Assembly (NCBI GenBank): GCA_019787685.1
Contig: JAHNUO010000070.1
Location: 1 to 64,000 of the forward strand
Reading direction: 5' to 3'
DNA: 64,000 bases
Origin: Chiua virens
Taxonomy: Eukaryota > Basidiomycota > Agaricomycetes > Boletales > Boletaceae
Shown here: in pieces, positions 33,388-44,864 of the stretch
Layout: each line of letters starts with the position of its first letter
Position numbering within the stretch: position 1 is the first letter of the stretch
Notes under the pieces: generated by a model
What the model was told of the DNA's origin: nothing
The model's database searches: none
What the model saw: only the letters and a program-made list of their open reading frames with translations
Position numbers and translations under genes: made by a program

Positions 33388-33988
33388 GTAGCGGGGGTCC
33401 AAGTTGTCAGTAAGTCACTACCTCGCTCTCCTTACTATGTTGTGTGACACACCTGGTAGTGCTCGCCACCAGTTTTGTCACATAGCTCGTTACTTGTCTC
33501 GAATCTGGAATTCGAGACAAGCAACAACCTCACGTTGTATTTAGTATCGTGTACTCGAACTTGCCGGCATCACAGTGCTTTAACGTGTAGCATTTCTATT
33601 TTCGGTGCACACTGCATGTCATGATGAGGTGGAGTGAAACGTACCGGACACCTGATTGTGCATCAGAGTACTGTTGAATCTCGGCAGGACATCAGTGTTT
33701 CACAAATTTGTATTCTTATCTCGGAGAAAATAGCCTCGTATAGTCTTCCGCACGCGTGACGCATTCTTGGTCGTGTCCATGAGTTGGAGGTAAAGCGAAA
33801 AGCAACCAGATACATTACCACGTTGTAGTCCGAGGGTTGTTATCTTGCTTTCCATTTCGTGTTACCTAACTCCTACTTGCCGTTCACTTGCCTGTGACTT
33901 CCTTATCCTATGATCTGCGCCGTCTAAAAAAGGTTGTCAATTGGTGTTCGTGGTAGAGATAAGAACCCTGATGAATCTGCTAGGTTTC
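33388..33988. other. Spacer between copies 2 and 3
   Basis: No gene. Stretches before copy 3 resemble the DNA upstream of copy 2, consistent with tandem duplication. Confidence 0.45.
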
Positions 33989-34290
33989 ATGAACCTCAAG
34001 TCTTGCCACCCTTCGCCACAGTGGTTCCCTCGTGTCCGCTGGCCCTATTGCTTATGCTGCCTGCTAAACTGATCAGTTCCATCCATCACGCCAATCCAAT
34101 GTCATCCTGCTCATGACGGCATCTACCAGTGTGCAATTTCCTCGCCGATGCATGCTACGGTGCAGCAAGCGAGACCTTTGGCACGGTGTCCGCCCTCGCC
34201 GCTCCCCCTGTAATTTTGGCTTGCAATGTTGGGCAGGGAATTTGTATGTCAGCATGTGCTGCCACTGTCATTGTCGCCCCAATCCCTTAA
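33989..34290 (+). pseudogene. Small secreted protein, copy 3, broken
   Basis: The ATG and following bases match copies 1 and 2 (MNLKS...), but a deletion puts the signal peptide out of frame and the region before the intron reaches a TAA. The second exon homologue (about 34120-34290) still shows ACYGAASETFGTVS, CNVGQGICMSAC and the terminal IVAPIP in one frame and ends with TAA, but has lost one cysteine. It is a recently decayed duplicate. Confidence 0.75.
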
Positions 34291-34902
34291 ATAGCTGGGA
34301 CGAAGCTATCAGTAAGTCGCTATCTCGTTCTCCTTTCCAGCGTATTGTGTGACCCACCTGATAGTACTGTCAGTTTTGCTCCATGGCTCGCTGCTTGTCC
34401 CGATTCCTGATTCGAGACATGCAACAACTTCACATTGGCACTTGTATGGGTAGTGTGTACTTGAACTTGGTAGGATAACAGTACTTGAGAGTGTAAAATT
34501 CCTACTTTCAAGAAAACATAAGCACATAGTTGGGACGAAATGGAAAACAAATCAGATACTTGATTACACGTCAGAATGCTGTCGGAAGTTGTTTGTCTCG
34601 AAGTCTGTCCCTGATTCGACTTGTCGAGACAAGCAACTCGGACAATCTCATGTATCATATAGTGTGTACTTGGACTTAATGGTAGTGCTTTACTCACGGT
34701 TTGAGATTTGGCAATGCTTTTTTACGCCCCCTGTAAGCTTTCCCACATGCGTCCTCGATTATAGTCTTCGTGATGCTTTACTCTGAGTTTGTCAACGTTT
34801 GTTTTCCAGCTTGCCGTTCACCGGGCCGGGTAATATCGACGCCGTGACGCGTGACGGTAGCACATTGGCAGACTCGGAGGTGGGGCGGTAAGCATTGCAA
34901 CA
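34291..34902. other. Intergenic, no gene seen
   Basis: A near-repeat CGAGACAAGCAAC or CGAGACATGCAAC recurs in this stretch and after copy 2 (about 33515, 34415, 34624), so part of the spacer is itself duplicated. No coding potential was recognised. Confidence 0.45.
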
Positions 34903-36890
34903 ATGTCTTTGTCTGATCCTGGCTCCGTCGTTCGAATAGCCATCGTATGCAATTGTTTCGTCCTCTAGACGTGTATCCTTGACTTTTCGTACAGGCTCTG
35001 GCTGCCCTCAAGCACAAGCCCAGAAATCAGTCGACCGCATGTAAGTGAACTCACCACCAAATCTATGACACGAAGGTGCGACCACACCCAAATCAGCTTA
35101 CCTGTTGGATCTTCAGGCGCGTTTCTCGATCGTATCTAAGGACAACGACGGGCGGGATTGGCGGACATATGCGTTCGAGCTCGAGAAACAGCTCGCAGCA
35201 TTCACTGCCCAGCGCGATGCTGATCAAGAACGTACGTGTCGATTGCGTTCCTCTGCTAGTGCCCAACCTTGGACTCAGAATTTAGTTCAGTACTTTCTAA
35301 GCTTCGTGCCGACGCGTCTCAAGCAACGTCAACGGATGGACCGCCCCCCAAGAAGAAAAACAAAAAAAACTCCATCAAGGATCAACACGATCTCGAATGG
35401 AGTTGGGACCAAAGTCGTTCCGGTAACACCATTCAAACGACGATACGCGCGCATATATGACTAATCTTACGCATGCAGACTGGTCACACGTACTGTCGTC
35501 CCAATATCCCGCATCGCCATCGCTCGTCGCAGTGTATGCCTCTCTTAAATGTGCCCTCAATGCTCCTAATACAGACCTGTTTTCGTACGCATCACGCCTC
35601 GCCGACGCGACTCTCCGTGCTCTGGATACGATGCACGTCTTCTTGTTCTTCCCTCCATGTCCGATTCCAACCCAGGCGACGCACCACAAACCAGAACATA
35701 TAGACAGCAACCGCGTCGAACTGACGTCCCCGCTCCTCGTATACGTCCTCCGGACAGCCTTACCTGCCGTGGTCTGTACCGTGCACGACAGCAGCAGGTC
35801 AAAACGTCAATGCCAGCGTCAGCGTCAGCAAAAGGAACACCCCACATGTCCTGATCACAACGACCTATATACGCACCTTGATAGGGTCGTCGATCGCATT
35901 CTCGAGTGTATCCTCCTCCCGCTCTTACGTGCCTTCGTCCCACTCTGTTCTGCGCGGCTTGCACCACTTCTCATTCCTGCGCCTGCGCTCAAGAAAGACA
36001 AGGACAAGAACGGAAAGAACGTCGGAAAAAGCAAAGACAAAGACAAAGACAAACGCGCCAGTTCCGTCTCTGCTTCCGCTTCCACTCCAACAGCTTCAAA
36101 GGCCGACGTATGCACCGACGTGTTTGCCCTCATCGGCACGTCACTCGAGGCGCTGGATGCCCTCCCTCCCTCCCAAACCGTTCGTGGTGCCAGTCCAAGC
36201 GCCAGCAGCATCGCACGTAGTATCAGGGACCGACTCGGGCTCGAGACGATCCGCGAACTTGAGGCGCTGTACGCGGTCCCTCCCCTTCCAAGCTCCGTTC
36301 ACCCATCCTCTGAGCAGGCAGCGGGCGGCACGCCCGGACCGTCGGATCCGTCGCCGCCCCTACCAACACCTACGTCACTTTCGGCACAATCTCGGTGTTC
36401 TCAATCCCAATCCCAGCCCCCAAGGCAACAATACCAACGGGCAGCGACCGCAGGGTTCCGCGCAAAGCGTCTCGAGAGGCTCGCAGGTACGAGAGCGGAG
36501 CGCGTACGAGCGCTAGCGACGAGGGATGCAGGTTGGTTCCTCGCGAACACGCTCAACTTGTGCGTCGTCTCGTCTGCACCAGCACCAGCGGTGGGTCGTC
36601 ATTCTGCTGCTGCCACTTGGAAGGCCGAAGACGGAGGAAAACTGCTTCGGGAGGCCCTGCTCGATCGGATTGGGAGGCTCATTCGATCCGTGCCGTCCGC
36701 TCCGAGTGGTTGCGTCTCAGATGGCACGGTCAAGGTCCAACTACCGCCGAGCAGCGGCCAGGACACCCAGGGTGAAGTCGACGATCGAGCTAGCGCCAGC
36801 GTGGTCGAGTCCAAGCTCGCCATCAGTCCAGTTTGTCAAAACATGCTGTTGGCCATCTGTGAACGTGTAGTCTGTCAACTTGCTTCGTGA
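34903..36890 (+). CDS. Uncharacterised 592-residue protein
   Basis: Five exons (34903-34944, 34995-35040, 35097-35231, 35279-35422, 35479-36890) join in phase. The N-terminal part is helical: KHKPRNQSTASYLLDLQARF, then WRTYAFELEKQLAAFTAQRD, likely a short coiled coil. A Lys-rich patch (PPPKKKNKKN) that could be a nuclear signal follows. The long last exon has helical blocks around VLSSQYPASPSLVAVYASLK and LLVYVLRTALPAVV, separated by Lys/Asp-rich and Ser/Pro-rich low-complexity stretches. It ends in a helical region containing GWFLANTLNLCVV and CERVVCQLA. I do not recognise a family. The arrangement suggests a nuclear scaffold-like protein, but this is only composition. Confidence 0.6.
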
Positions 36891-37306
36891 CAGGTGTCGA
36901 AAGAATTCTTTGATTCCTCAAGACCTCGTGCCATGCTTTTGTTAGATGTGACCTTGATATTTATAAGTCCATCCATCATTCCATGTATGGTATTACCTGG
37001 CGCACCATCTTCCATCTTGTGCACAATCACATCTCCTGCCCCTAACTTTATTTTCATGCCGAGATGGTTGGAGGATCTAAAGGCTGGCGTAAGATACCCG
37101 TCATTTGGAATGTGAAAATTCGCGTTGTGTAAGATACGGTGGTCCAAAGCGAGATCCAAAATGATACCGGCAAAAAACCGATAATCATGATGCTGAGAGT
37201 CCTTTACATAATCGAGCATATGACCGAGCTCAAGTCCCGTGTATCTCACCCTTTTACGCCTTACGCCTTACGCCTCCAGGTCCCGATCACTCCACCAGAT
37301 ATCACA
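36891..37306. other. Intergenic; minus-strand ORF of unclear status
   Basis: A minus-strand frame of about 124 codons (36875-37249) has a fairly protein-like composition and overlaps the 3' end of the previous gene. No motif or splice partners were found, so it is not called. Confidence 0.3.
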
Positions 37307-38017
37307 ATGGTGAACTGTAAGCAGGTATAACCCCCCCAAAATGACGTCCGTCTCCTTATGTCTGCGCCCAGTCGCCGAACTCAAAGCCAAGGCCGAGAAA
37401 GCCAAAGATGCCAGCGTCACTAAGATGACGAACACGCGCGACCGCCTTTCCAGCACGCCCTCTTCCAAAGTCAACTGGGACCCGAACTGGAAACGGGCAC
37501 CCCCGCCGCGTCCGGGGTATCCGCCAGCGGCGGGTATGAGTGGGAAAGGTGCTGCGCCACCAGTGCCTTCCTGGCCTGAGGGGGACGTGAGTGGACCACC
37601 AGCGATTTCTCGTGCTTCACGGCCGACGGATGACGCGCGTGCTCTACCGTCGTATGTGCCGCCTCCCCCGCCCACACGTGCATCGAGTGCGTACCCACCC
37701 GGTCACGGTCACCGAACGAATGCCAGTGTGGCGTCCCAGGACACTGGAGAAGAGAAGATTGACTGGGCAAATCTGAGTTTGGAAGATAAGGAAGCATTCT
37801 TTGGATGGCTGGACGAGTTTTTTTCGCGGTACCTCGGGGTGGAGCTGGGTCCCAGGGGGAAGACAGCGTCGCCTTTGATGTCCGGAGCGCTTCCCGGACA
37901 GAGACTGCCGAGTACCAGGGCTCCGGTAAGCACGTGTGGTCATTTTATTGCGCGTGTGGGTCATGTCGAACGTCATCGCAGCCGATGGTCAATATCGCGA
38001 CTCGGCCGCAAGTTTGA
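37307..38017 (+). CDS. Conserved fungal Pro-rich protein (MVNF N terminus)
   Basis: The first coding exon is only 10 nt (37307-37316: ATG GTG AAC T), joined to 37372-37925 in phase to give MVNFAELKAKAEKAKDAS and a TNTRDR block. This start is familiar from unnamed fungal proteins with an acidic-basic N-terminal helix and Pro-rich body. NWDPNWKRAPPPRP and several PPPPP runs suggest SH3-domain partners, as in actin-patch proteins. Near the end is a conserved IDWANLSLEDKEAFFGWLDEFF helix. The end of the gene is uncertain. After a GTAAGC donor at 37926 an in-phase exon 37982-38017 stops at TGA, but another frame there (DGQYRDSAASLMDVLPSKEI) also looks coding and would need a different junction. 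Confidence 0.6.
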
Positions 38018-40594
38018 TGGATGTTCTACCTTCCAAGGAGATATACATGCGCAGTATGTGAGTCAAGTCAAGATACCAGCCCATAAATTAGTCAAAGATT
38101 GATGGAGTAGGACGTAAATGTAGTTGAATCTAAGATGAGGGAGATGTAATGGAGACGGTAGCCTGCGGACGACTCGTCCACGTCTGTTAACGCGGAGTGC
38201 GTTCGCAATCTGGATGTGGCATCTGAAACAAGTTTTGTATCCGCCGGTTTTCCGTGACGACCTGCGACGAGGTAAGGCGTCAGTGTATAGGGGTAGAATA
38301 GAAGGACGGACGGCAGGGCATCCGCAGTTGGGAGCAGTCCTGTGCATATGAGACTTGCTTGTTTTGCATCTCGGAGAGTTGCAATCTGCGACCTCGCCGG
38401 TGAAGTAACGCCCATGAAAGTGCTGTGACAGTGTCAGAGTGGTCGACAGCATGTAACCACGGAAGCAACTTACGCCGCATCCTCTGTAATAGTCGCCTAC
38501 ACTGTTCAATTTATGTCATGAGCGATGAGCCTGTGTGGAATGAATCGTGACGTACACTTCGTGGTGGCACATTTGAAGAAAGAGGGTGCTTGTCGGTAAA
38601 CCGAAAGAGTTAGTGCAGACGACCCACTTGGAGGAAAGCGAGGTTGGCTTGGAGAGCAGGATGAAGGACGATGGTTTATATCTTGTGTGCGTCACGCCGA
38701 ACCGCGCCAAGCGGCTGTGGGATGGCGGAGATGTGGCAGGTGGGTTCGATGTCAGTGGATTGGTCAGGGAGCGTGCGGGACGGCCTTTCGACCACATCAG
38801 CCAAGTTATATTCCGCGACGCAGCATCTTCTGTTTTTCTTTCTTTTTCCAATCGATCATGTTTGTTCCCTTTTCTTGAGCGCCTCGGAAATATTTCGAAT
38901 TGTACCCCAGCTGCGTCATTTCGTACAGCTGTCGGCATCCCCGGTGTCGTCCGGATCAATTACCGCGACATCTTATCTCATCGATGTGACGACGACGGAA
39001 AAAATAGTTGCCAAGATGACCGTCCGATGCTAACAATAATAGTGTTTCAACCACACCCGCACTAAATCGAAACATCAAATAGCTTATATTATTTTTATTT
39101 TACCGCGGCAGAAATATTGATACGGAGCAGTAACTCCATGAACGAACAATCGCCGAACATTGGACACGACGGAACGTATGCAGCCATGTTTTCCGCGGAC
39201 ATCTGATGGATGTCGTCCACTCGACATGAAAAAAAAACAAGAGGATCGATCATGATCGTGGTGAGCTAGGCGAGCTAACATACGAGTGCGTCATTGGAAC
39301 GATTGATGAAGCGGGAATAGTGAGAGCAGGACGGTCAGGGCGCGGACTGAGGGTTGTACCATATAGCGCGACCTCGAGGACAGTCGGAGAATCGAGTCGT
39401 TTCGAGAGGGCGTAACGATCTACTCTTTTTCGTTGACGTATGCGAGCGCACGTAGAGCGGGAGATAGTCGACTGAGATGTCGCAGGAGGTAGTGGGTCGA
39501 GGAAGGAGCCCACTCAGCCCGCTTTACGCACATGCGAGGCAAGGACTCTTACCGGGTGGCTGAGGCAAATAACAGTACGAATGTGGCAGCCAATGATACC
39601 TTTCAAGTCGTCTACGGCAATCAACTGAGGGTAGAGGTCAAGGGTTTAGATTTGCTTCACATATGGATGACCCACGTTCCAGGGACCCGAGCGACACCTT
39701 GGACGGGACACGCTGCAAACGTCATGTCTCGTTGCCTAATCAAGGGAAAAAACGCGGCAAGATGGCGCTCATGAGGCTCATCAACCCGGTCAACGAGGAC
39801 CGCTTTTTACGCGGTGGGTGGATACAGGTGTAGCGCAGATCGACCGCAAAGGATATCTGCGACCTCGTCGACACCGATGTCGTACTTATTGAACATTTTT
39901 AAGGCCCTCTTGAAGACGCGTGCAACCGGTTGCATCGTTGCAGTTACCGGACGTCCGGTCTGTGATGCGCAGTTGCTTCTTCGGCTCCTGGAAGAGAGTT
40001 GACGCTGACTAATCTGCCTCATTGAACCGGGTTATGGTGAGACCCGACAATTTCCGCTGGATTGGCGTCGTACTCCAACTGAAAGGTTTATTTCAATGGA
40101 CCTAAACAATTTGCTGACCTCATCTTTGCGAATGGAAGATAGGCCTTCGTAACTTTGGGATGAGTTATAAAGACACAAGTATTGGCCCCTTGATGGCCTC
40201 GAGGTAGACGATAAAGGTGCGTGCATGTTGCCTCGTTACCCTTTCTTCTTCGGCCTCCACTGAATCTGCGCATCCGGCAGAAGTCCATTCCGTCACCCGG
40301 TCGTACAATAAAATCCTACTCGCTTCGGTTCCAGTGTCAATCCCAGCCGAAATAGGGACCGTCGTGGGGTGGACACGAGCTGGGAACCCAGGCTTCCTTC
40401 CATATTTGCCAATTATTTGCGTCTGGGGTGCCTCGATCTTGTTACATCGTGTCCGATGCGAGCAATACCTGCATCGATAATTCTCAGGAACCCGGTTCTG
40501 AGCATATGGTTCTCGTCTCACGCAGCGAGGTATAAAGCGACGGGGGTGCTCGCGTCAATGAACCTCACTCCTCATCTGCTCTACTTTCATCGAC
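38018..40594. other. About 2.5 kb without an assignable gene
   Basis: Open frames on both strands at 38516-38959 (minus), 38586-39065 (plus), 39250-39513 (minus) and 39807-40521 (minus) have some protein-like character. None has a recognised motif or a splice chain. The minus frames at 39.2-40.5 kb could be exons of one unresolved gene. Confidence 0.3.
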
Positions 40595-42445
40595 ATGTCC
40601 TTCTCGCGCAAGACGATCACGACGACCACGATCAGCAAGAACTCACCCTTGTCTGCATCGCTGGTGTCCGAGCAAAAGACGAGGTCGCTATCCGAGTATG
40701 GCAGCCGACCTATCACCCCCGCGTTGATAGAAACCCGCACTGTGATTCGCAAGGAAGAGTGGCTCGAGTCTGCTCACAGGAGCACTGAACATTTCAAGCG
40801 ACACGGATCGCCACTCCCCTTGGTTTGGGTATGGCTCTTGTATCTTAACTCTCCAAACCAAGATCAATAACAACATCTAGGTCCTGACCGAGGGCAGCGA
40901 GATTCCAGACAACGCCGTTCCCTTTGGGGAAGATCGCAACGGTTGCACCGTGTACATTGCCCGTGCTCTTTTGGAGGGCAGTCTTCGTGAGTAGTCGGTG
41001 ACTGAATACCGCTCCCGGTGAACTCATGATCGTGATCGGCAGACATCGGTAAAGCGGGTCCCCAGTTTGCCGGAGCCGTGATTGGATATGCTGGCAAAGA
41101 GCACATCGTATGCACTTTTCTTGTTTCTTAAAGAAATCGAGCCGACATTGAGAGCGCAGATAAACAACTACGAAATCCTTGTATGCGCCTCGCAGCTCCG
41201 CTGGGGCTTCAATTTTCCAGAGCAGGAGGGGCATCTTTCCCAGGGTACGGTCGTCCTCGCTCAGCAGCGTTACAGAACCACGCACAGATCGAAATTCGAT
41301 CTGGACCAGTTCAACACGACTCTTGTTGAGAGTGATATTCCCCGATACATTCCGAACTGCTTCGAAGACAAGGAGGTTGGCATTAGGAGATTGGCGTGAG
41401 TGCCGATGCCAAGTCTCTTTCATTTTATTGAGCCCATATCAGTGAGATCAAGACTGTCATCGTCATCGACGATTCCATGTCAGTAAGTAACATTTCCAGC
41501 GTCTGAAAACATGCATTGATTCTGTTCTAGATGCAAGAGGGTAATCTCTGGGTACAAGCACGGGAAGCTCTCGCTGACATTGTGGGCATTGCGAGCAAAT
41601 ACGCGTTCAAGGGCGTTGACATTCATTTCATGCACGGGGATGACTACGCTCCCAACATGACGGTAATGCCTTTCTTCTCTGGACTACGAAGCAAGCATTG
41701 ATATCTTGGATGTCAGTCAAGAGCCGACGTCGTTGCGTTGTTCAACAGGGTCCTGCCTGAAGGCACGTGTCGTCGTTTACACACCCATGGCGATGTGATC
41801 CTAACCAGACTCTTTAGGCGAGGACACTCCGACTGGTACCAAACTCGCCCAGATCCTTGAACATTACTTGCCTCTTGTTGAGCACGAGCGCTCTTCTCAC
41901 GAACCTATCACCGTCGTGGTGATCACTGATGGTCTCCCAAGTGAGTTGCAGTCCCATGTACCTGCTATCACGGCTTACGAATTGGACGCGTAGCCGACCA
42001 AGAGGATCTTGAGAGGGTCATCGTTGCTGGGGCGCACCGACTTGATCGTCATCGCGTCAAGCATCACATGTTTGGGATTCAATTCGTGCAAATTGGTACG
42101 GACCCAGGTGCTTCTGAACTGCTGCACATGCTCGATGACCACCTCGTGAACCGCTACAAGATCAGGGTACGCTACTTGGTTCGCAGTAAACGTGATAGTT
42201 GCTGAAGTCTTGGACAGGACATGGTTGACAGCACTCCCTTTGATCCTGCAGCGGGTGCATTTGACGCAGAGTACATGCTTAAGATCCTTCTTGGGGGTAT
42301 CCGCCGGGATGTGGACCGGACTGGATCTGCGTTGCTGTCGCCCCTAGCGCGCTCCCACGAGAGATCTCCTTCGCACAGTTTGACCAGCAGGTTGGGACCC
42401 AATAGCCCTCGTCTCACTCCGTTGTCTCCCAGGTCTGGGTACTGA
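40595..42445 (+). CDS. DM9 (DUF3421) plus von Willebrand A domain protein
   Basis: Ten exons or so; the first seven (40595-40828, 40881-40986, 41043-41107, 41160-41395, 41443-41482, 41531-41662, from 41717) join in phase. After a Ser/Thr-rich N terminus comes a DM9/DUF3421-like repeat at residues about 79-160: LTEGSEIPDNAVPFGED, GCTVYIARALLEGSLHIGKA, GYAGKEHI and NYEILV. DM9 proteins bind mannose-type sugars in animals. A von Willebrand factor A domain follows, beginning KTVIVIDDSMS, which contains the DxSxS metal-ion site, with VVVITDGLP later. The Ser/Pro/Arg-rich tail ends at a TGA. The intron after LPE starts with GC (AAG|GCACGT) if phase is to be kept. A cytosolic adhesion-like or sugar-sensing role is conceivable but not shown. 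Confidence 0.72.
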
Positions 42446-42866
42446 GGGCAACAGCGATCCTTTCTCCTGAGTTGACTGTACCACCACTGTATCGCCCTTG
42501 TACTGTTTTTACACGCCTATGAAAATTACCGGGGAATACCTCCTCGGCTGTCTCGGTGTCGACGATTCTGTTTGCTCAGTAGGAAAATCATTGTTCCGTT
42601 CTGCTGCGGTCTGGGTGTGATAATCAGGAGTAAGAAGGGGGTTTACGTGTTGCAATCTTAGTAACAACTTACCGACCCCAGTCGGAGGAAAATCTGCGCC
42701 GACCAAAGGTGGGGTGGAAGATTGGGTGGTGTCGAGTGCCGCGGCAGACGAGGGGCCATGATTAATCCTCGATTAAAACATACGCCTGGAGACTTTCCTT
42801 TTTTGGAAGTGTATGACTGAATGGTTTTACATTAATTTCTCACGCTCATCGCTGTCTTATGTAGCG
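42446..42866. other. Intergenic, no gene seen
   Basis: Promoter region of the kelch gene. No other structure was recognised. Confidence 0.5.
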
Positions 42867-44546
42867 ATGGCAGTTGGCCGCGTAGGCCCGCTCTCTTTGC
42901 TCGACACCACCGACGACGACAACGACACTATGAGCACCGTCTCGAACAACGACGACGCACGTCCTAACACTATTCAGACATCCCGCTCACCGTATCTTCA
43001 CCCGACCCATCAGGCAACCGCATCCACATCCACGTTCAACTCCCCTCCACCCGCATCCTCGTCCTCGACTCCAACACCCACCACGCCCGGCACACCCCGT
43101 GTTGCCGCATCCCGCAAACCATCTTCCCTTCGTCACGTCGCTAACGCACCAGCTGATCCACCCCAGGCCATCAAACGTCATCCCTCATCCCCCTCTACCA
43201 GGGACACTAAACCCAACCGTGCCCTTCGCGAGCGCGAGCCGCGTCCCCGGAATACCCCCCGCCTACCGCACAGCGACGATGTGCCCATCACCCCCGCGAC
43301 GCACATGTATTGGTCGCGCGCGCCAGTCCACGGGACGGTCCCAAATCGCAACATGCGTGCCCACACCGTCACGCTGGTAGACAACGTCGCCTGGTTGTTC
43401 GGTGGCTGTGACGACAAGGGGTGCTGGAAGGACATTTACTGCTTCGATACCGGTGCGTCCTCGTCTCGTGACCGCCTCCTTCGCTGAATACGTGGCGGTA
43501 GATACGATGCAGTGGTCCCACCCGGAGGCGTTGGGCCAAGTGCCGCCGCCTTGCCGTGCGCATACCGCGACGCTCGTGGACCGTAAGATCGTCATTTTCG
43601 GTGGTGGAGAAGGTCCGACGTATTATGATTCGACGTATATCCTGGATACGACGACTAGGCGGTGGTATGCGCCTATCTTTCCAGGCCAATCGGAAGACGA
43701 GCAACCGCCGCCACCACCGACAGATGAGGATGAGGATCCGGTCCATCCCGCTCCGAGACGGGCGCATACTGCCGTGTTGTATAACGGCAAGATTTATGTC
43801 TTTGGAGGCGGAAATGGTCTGACCGCGCTCAATGACTTGTGGACGCTGGACGTATCTCGTCTGGACACGTCGCTCCGTGGTATTGCTAGCGGGAGTCTGA
43901 AATGGACCCTGGTTAAAACAAAGGAACCACCCCCACCGAGAGGTTACCACACTGCCAACCTGGTTGGGAACGTCATGGTCATCGTGGGGGGGAGTGATGG
44001 TTGCGAGTGTTTCTCGGATGTCTGGTGTTTGAACTTGGGTATGGACCTGTTGATCGTGTCGTTTGGGCCCGTGAATGATGCCTATCGACGCAGATTCGTT
44101 GATCTGGACGCGGGTGTCGCCGTCGGTGGCGCATCGTCGGTTATCGCATACCTCGACCCAAGTGGGGTCCTATCTGTTCATTGTTGGCGGCCACGACGGG
44201 ACGACATATAACCACGACGTCCTTTTCTACAATCTTGGTTTGTCATCTTCTTGCATGGACGTTTGATGGACGGCGTGCTGATTCCTTTTTCTAGTGAACC
44301 TTCAGTATGAGCCTCGTTCCGTGAGTGGTAGGCCGCCGAGTGCAAGGGGATACCACGTGACGATTGTTGCAGACAGCAGACTGTTCATGTTTGGAGGCGT
44401 CAGTCATGTCTCCGTTGTCCCCGTGCTTGGCTGATCGCGTCTTGTAGTTTAACGGGTACGATGTTTTTAACGACGTCCACATCCTCGACCTCGCCGGAGC
44501 GGCATACTTGCCTCAAGTGATGAGCTTCCGGATAGACGTTGAGTGA
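42867..44546 (+). CDS. Kelch-repeat beta-propeller protein
   Basis: Exons include 42867-43452 and 43502-44038 (in phase), then three shorter ones. The first 150 residues are disordered and rich in Thr, Pro and Ser. Six kelch-like blades follow, each with the GG doublet and a Trp or Tyr: AWLFGGCDDKGCWKDIY, IVIFGGGEGPTYYDSTY, IYVFGGGNGLTALNDLW, VMVIVGGSDGCECFSDVW, YLFIVGGHDGTTYNHDV and LFMFGGFNGYDVFNDV. This is like Tea1/Kel1-type and other fungal kelch proteins. It lacks a visible coiled-coil C terminus, ending shortly after the sixth blade, so it is shorter than Tea1. It probably acts as an interaction scaffold. The start could also be the in-frame ATG at 42813. Confidence 0.8.
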
Positions 44547-44864
44547 AGGTTGTTCACGTGTCTCAAGTTCAAAATCATTCCAACTCCCTTGTTTTTCTTC
44601 TGTCTTTGGTTTATCTTTTTGACCCTCGCCTCGCCGTGGATCGCATGAGGTGAACCTCACGCATCGTCGTATGATCGTTGTGTTCTCCCTTCCCATTTTC
44701 CTTTTTTTTCTTGGTAGAGTATATACATCATACCTTAATTTTACATCTCGCTCACCATATAACACGGCATATACATACCCATGGGTTTATCCATTCTATT
44801 TGTACCTTCGGGATTCATGAAACACGAATGCCTTTTTTACAATGATGTTGCATGAATGTATGAA
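44547..44864. other. Convergent 3' region between kelch and METTL14-type genes
   Basis: Both genes end here from opposite strands. No further gene seen. Confidence 0.5.

Noticed and set aside
40845..41423. Minus-strand ORF of 192 codons
   Set aside because: It overlaps antisense the DM9-vWA exons, which join in phase and carry recognised motifs.
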